This document shows positions 54,117-64,000 of a stretch of DNA of 64,000 nt, in pieces. How positions within the stretch are numbered: position 1 is the first letter of the stretch; every line of letters begins with the position of its first letter. Made by a program: the position numbers and the translations under genes. The DNA lies in NCBI GenBank assembly GCA_917880885.1, contig OU862920.1, positions 40,769,019 to 40,833,018 of the forward strand, given 5' to 3'. This DNA is from Limnephilus marmoratus. Lineage: Eukaryota > Arthropoda > Insecta > Trichoptera > Limnephilidae. The notes under the pieces were generated by a model. It saw only the letters and a program-made list of their open reading frames with translations, was not told the origin of the DNA and searched no databases.

Positions 54117-56399
54117 CTGCAAAAAAAATATTTTAAATTAAAATAAATGTGGATACACGAGTAAATCAATCAATACATTGCAGAAGTATTTACAAAGCTG
54201 TTCTGCAAAGGGAGATCCCGAAATTTATAAAAAACCTATTAATTATCAGTGATAAATTTTCAGTATAAAGCTCTAAACCATAGGTTCTTGACGTGGGCGA
54301 TAACCCCCCTTATGGGCATTTGAGACTTTCAGGGGGGGCGGTAGAAGACTCGGAGAAAATTAGAGGGCGTTGAGCTATCTCAACGCCCCCTAATTTTCTT
54401 TCATTGAAGGCGTGGGCAGGTAAAAAAATAAGGTCTAAAAAAGACATAAAAACACGCTAATCACGTACTAATAAAGCAAAGTAAACTTTAATATCAGTTG
54501 ATGTTTGTTATTGTGTGAGTTGTGATCATTTTTATCACGTGTGCGAAAATTCACATGTTTCGGTAGTTCGGGAAGTGATTAAAAATTGAACTGAAAAATT
54601 TCACTGCATTCAGATCTACATTAAATTGGATAATATGAAACTTTTAATTTTATAATATTATCATATTACGTGTATTATTATTATTATTAATAACTGACAC
54701 TATATTTTTAATCGAATTATTGATACCGTGACAGTTGAGCCCCCTCCCCCCCTCCTATAAGTGACAAAAATGGGGGGTTCTAGAAAAATAATATCCCCAA
54801 AGTGGGCGGTGGGCAAAAAATAAGGTTGAGAACCTTTGCTCTAAACTTTTAGTTTAGAGTTTACCACTTCATTTATATACTTATTTTAGTAAGAGTTCTA
54901 CGGTGTATTATAAACAACAAACAATATTATATTTATCTAGCAATAATTGTAACAAAAGTACGGTAACGGGGAATTAAGTATTGTGATACATCACAGAACA
55001 ATCCTCCACGACTTTTAAATATTGGCTCTTTGATTTTTTTGATTTGCTGTAACAATTAATAACTATAATAGCCGGCTTTCCAATCCCTGGGCGTGGATTG
55101 AAAAATACGTAGATGACAAACGATGAGGCGTCTTTTCTCTTATTGTAATGGTAAAATGGGTGTTAAAAAGCTTCACAGATTACGATCGAAATGACGCTTA
55201 AAATGGTTACGCTGCCTTAAAAATTTCAGACAGAAAGGTAAGTGAAAATTTTATGACACCATACCTAACTATTCGGAAGTTTTAAGGGCAACATAACAGT
55301 TTTTCTGCAACCCTTAAATAATGAAACCTGTGATAGAACTACACCATTATAATTATTATCGTGGACGATTCTGTAATATATTTTTATGTATAAAAATTAT
55401 TTTTTACGTCAGTACATATATTTTCAACTAACGATTTACTTACACCATCTCTTGGCCCCGCTAGTGGCAAATTTCTTTTTTTTGTTTGTTTTGGTTTGAG
55501 GATTGAAACTTTCTGCCCAGGGACTGACTAAAATAAGTGAACACCGCTAAACTTAAACCAAATCCTAATCGGATGGTACCGAGATATATTTCGAGTATTA
55601 ACCTACTGTAAATTTTTTAATACGCCGATGCCATCCATTTTCAGAAAAATGAGTGTACGTGCGCAAATGTGTGCGTGAGTGCCGCCAGAATGCATTGTCA
55701 TCGACAACGAGTCTATCTGTCGAGTTTGAGCTCGATCGGATGTCGAAAAGTGGGTTAATTCCCACTTGCTTTATTAGATTTGTATTATTCATTCATTCAC
55801 GAAAACAAAATCGAAATTCAAATTGATGTATTTAATAATAGGAAAAATAAAAGTGAATAAGATTTTTCATATTATTTTTCCAATCATCTGATCATACGGA
55901 TAAATGATTTAAAAACATTTCAATCATAAAAAGTCATTCATTTATGTTTAAGATTAAATTCGTCGAAACTACCAATTCTTTTGGTTAAAGGTTTTCCTTA
56001 GGTGTGAACATAAATACAGGCTTGCCGCTATAGCTACATCACGACCGCTACATCTTTATCAAGAACTTCCATTATAACCAATATAATTAACTACCAATCT
56101 ATTACATATATAAATATGCTCGAAGAAATCCAGAAAAATATCCTCAAGTATATCCAAGTGCGAACGCATGGAACTTATCTTGCAAAACTTAATTTTATTA
56201 TAGTGCATAACTCTGTTGATAGCCCATTCGTCACACCATAACTTTTTCAAAGATACCTCATAGCAAAACAGATTTTGTAGCACAGCTTAGCTTGACAAGG
56301 GAAATATTAAATGAAATTTATAAAACAGTTGATTCATCTTTAAATAACCTTAAAGCTATTTTTAAACGACTTCAAAAAGGAGGAGGTTCTCAATTCGAC

Positions 56400-56466
<67 letters not shown>

Positions 56467-59400
56467 GTTACCTCAGAACTTTTGACTGGGTGAACTGGCT
56501 TCCCTTGTGGTCCCATTTTAATTTGGTCTGATTCCGACAATGGCATCCATGAGAAAACCATGTCTTAAATTTGCATTAAGTATGTGCGCGACAAATGGAC
56601 GAATAACTCAATATCACGCCAACCGATTTCGATGATTCTTTTTTTATTGAAAAGGATGTACTGCGAGGGTAATTCGATGAGAGTTTGGTTAGGTTCTGAT
56701 TATCGAATCCATGACAAATTAACAAAACTCGGCCGAATCTCTTAATTTGACCCTAACGTCGTTATGGTCAAATTATGTCTGTCTCATATGAGCAGCACGT
56801 TTAGTAGGTTTACCCATATTCAGACAAATTAGTTAGTGTACTTCAGATTCACTAAAAATCAAAAAATAAACAAAAATTTTAACAAAACAAAAAACGACTT
56901 CAAAAAATGTACTAAAAAGTAAAAAAAATAATTTTGTATTCTTCTACAACTTCATAATCAACTTACTTTTTCTAATCATCAATATGTAGGTACGATTGTT
57001 ATTTTTGGAGTCAGTGTCGGAGTCAAGGTAGGTTTGTAACTACATACATAGTTATAGGTGAGATGTGCTTGTGTCGCACAAGCGACTTGCTGACACCGAC
57101 TCCAAAAATAACAATCGTACCTACATATTGATGATTAGAAAAAGTAAGTTGATTATGAAGTTGTAGAAGAATACAAAATTATTTTTTTACTTTTTAGTGC
57201 ATTTTTTGAAGTCGTTTTTTGTTTTGTTAAAATTTTTGTTTATATATATCCGACTCCCAAATGATAAAATAAAAATTCTGGTAAATACTGTAAATGGAAA
57301 AAAGTTATCTGTCACACAATTAAAAAAATATTTAAAAAAAAACAGTCAGAGAAGTTACAACGGAGCTCTCAGCGGAATGATACATTCTCGTAATAATGAA
57401 GTTTTCTTACCTGGTCTGGTAGCTCGAGGAAGACTTTTTGTCATTGAACCATTGGTTGCCGTGCTCCTCCTCTTCCTTATCGAGGTCGTGGTCGTGGACC
57501 GGTACAGGGACGGGCACGGGCACCGGGATCTTCTTGACCAGGGTCCTCGTGTGGTGCCTCGTATGCTTTATCACCGGCACGTGGATGCGCACGTAGTTGC
57601 TGAACACATAAATCGAATTGTTAAAAAATCATAGTACAGTACACAACAAACTTTAATGCCGACCTAATGTTGGTACAGTAATCGTCACGATAGGCGAGTT
57701 GGGCTCCTGGCCAACGTCTTTCTCTGTCGCACGTATTTTTTATGCATCTTTCGCTTTCGCTTACGGTAATTGTAAAGTCAGTAAAGTGACTGTACCTGTG
57801 CGAGATTGGATCGTATCATGTTTAGGTTGGCATTTTAAGTTTGGCGAGTACTGTACGTATATAAATAAATACCTTATAAACATAACAGCTCTCAGTGATG
57901 CCCTCTTCTGAAAGTAAGGGTGAGGTATGACGGGCACTGAATGAGTGTGGAATTTTAGGATATATCAGTGTAAATTTTTGGACGTAAATAAATTATTTAA
58001 TGGCAAATATATTCATAATATGGTATTCCATGTGGTAAAGGTTGTTGGAGTTCGAAACAAACAAATATATCAGTGTGTGAAATTCACACGCGGTAGAAGT
58101 GAAACCTTCACAAAACTAGACAAGACTATTCTCTCGCAGGCTAAATCCTATAGATTTATGTGTTTGTCTCTTTTTAGTGTCACTGTTTTTCGTTTTATCG
58201 AGTTTCAAATCACAATGGTGCTGAAGAAGTTTTCACTTCAAAAACATCTATTAATATGCATATGTACAGTCAAAGAGCTTATAGTTAAAAAATAATCCTA
58301 TGCCTAGGTGCCGCTCAAAACCTGTAATTTATGGTTCTGCTTCTGTCGATTACGTAGATCTCCATTGCATTGTGCTGGTGATGGATTGCGTTGGATGGCA
58401 ATATTATTTAAATAGGCCACTAGCATCACATTTTTTTAAATTTTTTTTTCCGGTTTAGGCAAATATTCTAAGACATTCTGTATTTTTTTTCTTTTTTAAT
58501 CGTATTTTTGAAACACTAACGATTTTTTGAAAATTTCAATCTGAAAAATCAGACCATTTATTATAAACCGGAAAGACGGGACATGATTTTATAGGTGTGA
58601 AAAAACGATAATTACATAGCCGAAAATCATTAAAAAAAAAGAACATTTTCCGCACGAATGGCACAGGAGAATAACGAGGCATACCAAAAATATTAAATCT
58701 CATAAATATTTTTTTCTTTGATCCATCTTATTGATCATAAATCATTATAATGTTCAACGTCTATATTACTAAATCAAATGTAATATACTTGTACATGTAA
58801 ATTATAATGACAATAAGAATATTATAAAAAATGATTTTGTTAAAATCCGCACCATTATCATTATATCTCCAAAACACGTACGGACAACGTAAAATGTACG
58901 GAGTTCTCTTCATAACATCTGTCAAGAAATCAAACTAAATGATACGTTCGCAGAGAATAAACAATAAATCTAGTGAACGTTGAATGTCAAATTCAAAAAT
59001 TCGCCTGAAATCAAAGTGATGCCATAAAAAAAAAATCAATGTGGAATTTCATAAAATTAGTAGGAACATTTTCGGAGACGGGACATTTTCATGTAGTGAC
59101 GTCACGAGCCCAAATAATGGAGCCCAAAAATTTTTACTAACATTTTCGTAATCTTAGTAAAAAAATCTATCCACACGATTTTTTCCAAGTCGTTATGAAG
59201 TCCATGCAAGTGGCCTATTGGAAAATTTGTTTCCACAAGACGACTTATTCCCACCGCCCGAGAAAGGGCTAAGAGGTGTGAGAAGCCATCAAACGAAGGA
59301 ATAAAAATATTTGCGAAAGAATTAATGTCGTTTCCAGGGGCCTTGGACTCTAAATGTATCTAAAAGAGCGTTACCACGACCATTAACTTGATCGAGGAAG

Positions 59401-62400
59401 ATGGTAACGTATTACTCGTTAAAATAAAGAGACCTATGAATCTCTTAGAGATGATTTTGGATCCATGGTAAGTAGATACAGATTATCACTTTTAACACAC
59501 TCCAGGGGAATTCATGTAATAATCAATCTCACCCATATACTATGATATCCATACATAAAAATATGCCTTTTTACAACCTTCGTGAAAATTTTCGCTGTTC
59601 AATTGTTCTTCTTATGGCCGGTTTTACAACCATCCGTTCGTTACTCTTGATAGCATTTTTAACAAATATTCGGTCGACCAAACGAATATTGTTAAAAAAT
59701 GGTATCGAGCGTAAAGAACGAATCAAGGGCGGATCGAGGATTTTTTTCTGGCACAAGGGGTGGACGGGCAAAAAAATCAACAATTACTGTTAGAAATAAA
59801 CTTAAAGTATCATACTTCAAGTTTAATACTACAAATTCAAGTATGTGTAGGAAGGTTTATGAAAGTGTCAAAACAATAGAAAAAAGCAATGTTTAATAAA
59901 GACAGTTTTTGCTTCTAAGTGTGTACTGTGATGGAATCTCCACAGTACACCAAAATAAAAATAAACCCGCCCTTGGAACGGATGGTAATAATATCGACCA
60001 TTAACCGTTGATGAACTACCGACGGATAAAAGAACCGCAACTAGCGTGTCGTTAAAGTTTCAATGAAAGACAAATTACCAGGAAGACCGAACAAGAGGTG
60101 AAAATTTTATGTACCACGAAGGGAAGGACTGGAAAAGAATGACTAAAATTAATAAAAAATATATAAATAACTTGATTTATCCTTTAAGATATATACGTGA
60201 AATCCTATTTAGATACTATTTTGATTAATCTTTACGACGAATCGGCTTACAGTATGAACATCAAAAAATATGCTACGGATAAATTGAAGCTTTAACTACT
60301 TTATCTATGTATTGGAATTACAATAAAATTATTATTTACGTAACAAAAAATATAACCGTAAACCACTAAAAAAAATGTTTTCTCATGACTTAACTATGAA
60401 GTAATGTAAGTAACAATTTTTAAAAAATACCCCTTTACGGCTAAGACTATTTTTGACTATATCTATGTTCTAACTTTTTTTCGTTCTTATAAAATTATGC
60501 ACAAAATAAATAAAAACCACTTTTTCGCTCACTTGCCTCGTGCAAAAAAGACGCTCGATTTTAAAATTTTGCAGGCGTGAGAATCGAAATATTTCTGGCG
60601 TTTATATTCCTCTTAATGGTGATGTTATCGTGCGGCCTTCACACTCGGCGAGAAGGTTATAGACTTTTGGTTTCATAATGTGGTCAAGACTTCATAGGTC
60701 ACTTATTCAATAACCATGGATTCATGGATACCACTACCCCATTTTCCTAATAATAATACAACTACAAGTAAAAATTCAAAAAAATGCAATACTCACTGTT
60801 CGTAGCTTTGGGGAAGAGCAGAAGACGTGTAAATAATAACACTCATCACCGCTATCAATAACAGCCAAATTATCTGTAAAAATATATTGATTGTTTAGTA
60901 ATTTGTGTTGTTTATTCATCCAGGATGAATAATCAAGACTCAAGACTAAGTCCAGAGTCAAAATATGGGAACATGAATTACAAAAGCTTATTACAATGTG
61001 GTATTTTCTTTTAATTTAAAACTCGTTCAATCTCCTTTTCCATTATTGCTAGACATATAAAATAAACAGATTTAGACAGAGGGAACATAAATTTCTCTTT
61101 GCATTTAAAAGTTTACCATAGACCCTTCCGTATAATTTGAAATAATTCTGCAAAACAAATTTGCCATTTCCAAAAGTAAACTACAATTGTTAATCATGAG
61201 AATATCGACAGGTTTCACCGACGGATGTGCCGATGACAGTCGTGATTTGTTTTCATTTCAGCGTTGAAAGGCAGATCATCCCTTTGAAATAAATTGGGTT
61301 CAATTCAATCCACTATTCAAACACATCCTGGTTTCGACGAACACGTGTCATAATTGAGCGGTGTTGATTCATGTTGATTGAGTACTTTTAAAAAGAAAAC
61401 AAATAGTGAAATTGGGGATTCAAATATTCATGTCAAACACATGCATTTTTGTTGGGGTAGTTAACAACTCGATTGCTTGTTGATATTTCAAAAATCATGC
61501 CTGGTTTTTTTGCAGTGTTTCAAATTAAAGCACTAGATAGGTCGGTGCAGTGCTTTTGATATTGTTTTGCATGATCAAAATTGTGCAAAGGTGATTGGTA
61601 TCGATGTGCAGTTATTATTGTTCGTAATTTGAACACCATTTTATTAATTGTGTTTGAAGACCATTTTATTTGAACTTTATGAAAATAATTGGTTTTAATT
61701 CAGTCTTTATGTATTTATACAATCTTGATGAAGGTTCGAGTTGAACCGACACCGATCGGTTCGCACATTCAAATAAATTGGTGTTAAAAAAAATAAAAAA
61801 TAAAAAACATTTTTATTATTATGTCTAACCACAAAGCTTCAAATTTTTTTGCAAACACATTTTCTCCCTTCATATGTAAATAAAAAAATAATATTTTTTG
61901 TTTCACCAATTTCTTCCGAATGGCATTATAAAGTTGAAATGCCAAGTACGTTAAGGGCCTTTAACCAGCCAGCGGCGGAGAATCCAAATTTCGCTAAAGA
62001 TGTTCTTATGATCGTACAGGGCGGTTCAATCGAGAAAGATTAATTATTCTCCGTACCAGCTTTTTTAAATAATAACTCAATATCGATTTTATTTCATTCA
62101 AAATTTACTTTAATTTATACCTACATCCAAAAGACTTAAAACTAGTAAAATTGTGTATTTTTTGTGTAATTATTTATAATTACACAAAAGTATTTATAAT
62201 TTTTCAATAATGTCTAAGCCAAATAAGAATTTTTAAAAATATATTAAATATATTAGTTTGTAACACCGTAAATAAATAGACGAACTGAAGTATTTTCGTC
62301 ACAAAACAAGTGCTCGGATATTTTTTTAATGATATTATTTAAACTAAAATTAAAATTCTGTAACATAGCTTTCCCAGATAATTTATTGATTTATTTTTCT

Positions 62401-63001
62401 GCGTGATTATATTATGATTTGAAATGTGTATTGTATACAAAATTTTGTTTGAAAATTTAGCAAATAAGCCAACGACTTGTGGTTGAACCTAATTATACTA
62501 AAAATAAACATTTTTTTCTCAAAATTTAAAACAAACCTTTACTAGATAAAAGAACAATCTTTCAAAATCAATTTATAATTTTTTCGTGGAAAAGAGTCAA
62601 TACGTCTAAATTTTGATTTAAATATGACATATTTCCGGTTTTCTCTGATTATTCCCTCTTAATATCTTTTTGCATTCTTGATATTTTCCTTCAAAGTAAA
62701 TTTTTTTTCTTGTCCTTTTTAATGAATCTTATAATAATAGAAGAAAAGATCTTAGTCTATTGTATCAAATAGTTAACTATCACCATCATTGTGAAAAGTT
62801 AAGCGTCGAATGGGGAACAAAGCGAAGATAAAAGCTTCGTTCTAAGTTAAAATTAGACTTTCCTGGAAAACCAATCAAGACAAAACTCAACCCAAATTGA
62901 CAGAGAACACTCTTCATATTTACACGCAGACAAGCAGAAAATGGGTTAAAGTCAAAACTAAAAAAAGATTTTTTACTCACTGCTACTTGAGACGTATTCA
63001 T
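54065..63001 (-). CDS. Small secreted His/Val-Pro-rich protein, four exons
   Basis: A split gene reconstructed from splice signals, running from the ATG at 62999-63001 to the TAA at 54065-54067. Exons: 62981-63001, 60797-60873, 57411-57599, 54065-54116. Donors are GCA|GTGAGT, ACA|GTGAGT and CAG|GTAAGA. Acceptors are TTTTTACAG, GTGTTCAG and TTTTTTGCAG. Phases 0, 2, 2 agree at every join, giving 339 bases and 112 residues. Residues 1-27 or so form a signal peptide (MNTSQVA, a hydrophobic run, then a small-residue site TSSA before LP). The mature part has a basic His-rich segment (HVPVIKHTRHHTRT), a Val-Pro repeat (IPVPVPVPVPV), HDHD, an acidic run and a charged C-terminus. It is probably secreted, possibly cuticular or extracellular-matrix associated: low-complexity Val-Pro proteins and an intron splitting the signal peptide are common among insect cuticle genes. 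No named domain is seen, so function stays open. Confidence 0.75.
54279..54838. mobile_element. hAT MITE in intron 3, exact 8-bp duplication
   Basis: Flanked by CTCTAAAC at 54271-54278 and 54839-54846. Ends CATAGGTTCTTGA and (complement) CAAAGGTTCTCAACC. It belongs to the same family as 20777-21267. An internal hairpin of AGGGCGTTGAG / CTCAACGCCCCCT lies near 54375. Confidence 0.85.
54850..55595. other. Intron 3 sequence, no feature seen
   Basis: AT-rich intronic sequence. Confidence 0.45.
55600..55800 (+). repeat. Dispersed repeat shared with 11490-11650
   Basis: GCATTGTCATCGACAACGAG, then GGGTTAATTCCCACTT and ATTCATTCACGAAAAC. It is less decayed than the other copy. Confidence 0.6.
56360..56720 (+). 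repeat. Dispersed repeat with poly(T) run (intron 3)
   Basis: AAACGACTTCAAAAAGGAGG, TCTCAATTCGACTGTA, then a T run of about 55 at 56406-56460, then GTTACCTCAGAACTTTTGAC and further unique sequence. The AACGACTTCAAAAA block also begins the arms at 56868-57241. Confidence 0.5.
56868..57241. repeat. Long inverted repeat in intron 3
   Basis: The left arm, about 150 bp (AAAAAACGACTTCAAAAAAT to GTTATTTTTGGAGTC), is mirrored at 57091-57241. The arms are nearly identical until AGTGTCGG / GGTGTCAG near the centre. The loop is about 70 bp. Confidence 0.85.
57411..57599 (-). CDS. Exon 3 (His/Val-Pro-rich core)
   Basis: 189 bases with a clear rise in GC and codon bias (many GTG, CCG, CAC, AAG codons) over AT-rich introns. 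It encodes NYVRIHVPVIKHTRHH, the Val-Pro repeat, KEEEEHG and a Ser-rich end. Donor CAG|GTAAGA. Confidence 0.8.
58072..58242 (+). mobile_element. MITE-C copy in intron 2, internally shortened
   Basis: GTGTGAAATTCACACGCGG to GAAGTTTTCACTTCAAAA. It lacks the GAGTGGGGAGG segment of the longer copies. Confidence 0.75.
58245..59715. other. Intron 2 sequence, no feature seen
   Basis: AT-rich sequence. I recognise no repeat here. Confidence 0.45.
59724..59975. mobile_element. Small hAT MITE in intron 2
   Basis: Ends CAAGGGCGGATC and (complement) CAAGGGCGGGTT. Flanks GAACGAAT (59716-59723) and GAACGGAT (59976-59983) match at 7 of 8. 252 bp. Confidence 0.7.
60797..60873 (-). CDS. Exon 2 (signal-peptide core)
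   Basis: 77 bases with acceptor TTTTTACAG and donor GTGAGT. It encodes IIWLLLIAVMSVIIYTSSAL and then PQSYE. Of the three frames only this one gives a signal peptide, and it matches the phase of both neighbours. Confidence 0.75.
61710..61775 (+). ncRNA. Decayed hammerhead motif in intron 1
   Basis: TTGATGA (61725-61731), unpaired A, perfect helix II GGTTC-GAGTT-GAACC, GACA where GAAA is expected, stem III ACCGATCGGT. One change in each core box should abolish cleavage. It lies antisense to the host gene. Confidence 0.5.
61955..62658 (+). mobile_element. piggyBac-like MITE copy 3 in intron 1
   Basis: TTAA at 61951-61954 and 62659-62662. Left end GGGCCTTTAACCAGCCAGCG, right end ATTATTCCCTC. 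It is the most diverged of the three copies. Confidence 0.65.
62981..63001 (-). CDS. Exon 1 coding part (start, residues 1-7)
   Basis: ATG followed by six codons (MNTSQVA), then the consensus donor GTGAGT in phase 0. The 5' UTR would run uninterrupted from about 63220. Confidence 0.65.
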
Positions 63002-63215
63002 GATGATTTAATTTATAATTACACTTTTCTAATTGGATTCTTTGATCCTTGTTTATTCCTTCTAGAAAACGCTTTTAGAACAGTTACCTCATCAATAATA
63101 GGTAAAACAATTACGAGCGGATTTGCATCACTGATAAGCTCACAGTAATCTATCTGAACCAATTTACTTATTGAAAATTCACGACCACGATTGCGTGTAA
63201 TCTTGGTGCAGGCAA

Positions 63216-63256
63216 CAACTGAATAATTTGTACGTTGCAGCGGTTGACTTTATATA
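63216..63256 (-). promoter_or_regulatory. Candidate core promoter (TATA box and initiator) of the secreted-protein gene
   Basis: On the minus strand TATATAAAG (63248-63256) is followed 36 bases later by TTCAGTTG, an arthropod-type initiator with +1 at about 63220. The spacing is a few bases longer than the usual 30-32. It predicts a 5' UTR of about 219 bases with no intron. Confidence 0.45.
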
Positions 63257-63259
63257 GAT

Positions 63260-64000
63260 ACTCGGAGACTGTTCGGTGCATTTCCTATATCTGGTTTTCT
63301 AATAGCTCTTCCTATTCGCCTCAGTTAGGAGCCGTGGTATCCGTTATAATAATTTCCTCTCGGCGGTGGTAATATCTCCAACATAATAAGCACACTCATT
63401 GATACTCTTCTGTTTACAAGTCTCGCAGATATTTTTTTTGTCAATTTTATTGCTTACGGAAAAGGGCAGTTAGTTTGCATATCTCTACTAGTTATTTAGA
63501 TTGATACTTAGAAGTTGTGTGGAAGAACTACTGTTTGAGATAGCTATGCCTGGTACAAGAAACATACCTGTTTACGAAGTGAGTCAGCAAGTCGGCTGCT
63601 CATACACACACACACTTACATCGCAAAAGCTTTAGACGCAATGAACAGCGCTTACGGTTTTTCAATGGAATGTTAGACTTTTGTCTTTTGCCAGTGTTAC
63701 TGTTGCACAACAAGACAAGAGATTCTTGTATTATTATTTGTGATATGTTTGATGCAGTTTTGAGGAAATTAAGCTGTTGTTCTAATATTCGGCAAAATTT
63801 TGAGTTTTTGTTATAATTAGTAAAAACCATAGCGTGAGTCAAAATCACAATGTGGACTCTGGCCCCGTCGAGACGATATAATTTGTAAAAAGTTTAAGCC
63901 CGAGGTATCGGGTGCTCTTCTCAAAATCTCACATTTATCTTCTCAAACTTCGTTGATAGTGTAGTTAATTGTTGTTTCTGGATGTTTGACGTGTGTAAAT
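63260..64000. other. Upstream region of the gene, nothing else recognised
   Basis: Non-coding sequence upstream of the candidate promoter. No repeat family or exon seen. Confidence 0.4.

Noticed and set aside
56292..56561. Open frames containing poly-Phe or poly-Lys
   Set aside because: They are translations of the T homopolymer run at 56406-56460.

Overview
This is a repeat-dominated, AT-rich window of an animal nuclear genome, almost certainly an insect. The evidence is a split GT-AG gene with a TATA and initiator promoter, tRNA-headed SINEs, Jockey/CR1-like LINE debris, and mariner, piggyBac, hAT, PIF/Harbinger and Helitron-type elements. It contains no prokaryotic operons, rRNA or CRISPR. 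The repeat styles resemble Lepidoptera or Hemiptera, but I cannot fix the order from sequence alone.

One host gene could be reconstructed. It lies on the minus strand at 54065-63001 and has four coding exons (62981-63001, 60797-60873, 57411-57599, 54065-54116). All splice sites are GT-AG, all phases agree, and a polyA signal lies about 25 bp after the stop. It encodes a 112-residue secreted protein: a signal peptide split across exons 1 and 2, then a His-rich part, a Val-Pro repeat, an acidic stretch and a charged tail. No exon stands out as an ORF on its own. Its introns hold hAT, piggyBac-like and other elements.

1-10 kb: a LINE reverse-transcriptase fragment at the left edge; a nearly complete Jockey-like LINE with one frameshift (3252-5784); a 1.8-kb fold-back element abutting its 5' end (5785-7597); SINE-1 copies and LINE tails. 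10-20 kb: a hAT element containing a hammerhead motif, a Helitron-like element, an inverted hammerhead pair, MITE-C copies and two LINE relics. 20-30 kb: a hAT MITE, a piggyBac-like MITE, a mariner relic inside a local repeat, and another LINE tail. 30-42 kb: paired SINEs, MITE-H, a 788-bp near-perfect palindrome with a hammerhead ribozyme motif in each arm, a LINE RNase H and zinc-knuckle relic, and a hAT with a BED zinc finger. 42-54 kb: the LINE-tailed retroposon R3, a tandem duplication, a PIF/Harbinger MITE nested in a piggyBac-like element, and a LINE inserted in a MITE-C copy. 54-63 kb: the host gene.

The most notable theme is a set of hammerhead-ribozyme motifs, two intact and several decayed, of the kind known from Penelope-like retroelements. 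They sit in inverted pairs and inside another transposon. Repeat names used here (SINE-1, SINE-2, R3, MITE-C, MITE-H, local repeat F) are local labels. Coordinates of repeats without target-site duplications are approximate to about 10-30 bp. All family assignments come from reading motifs, not from database searches.
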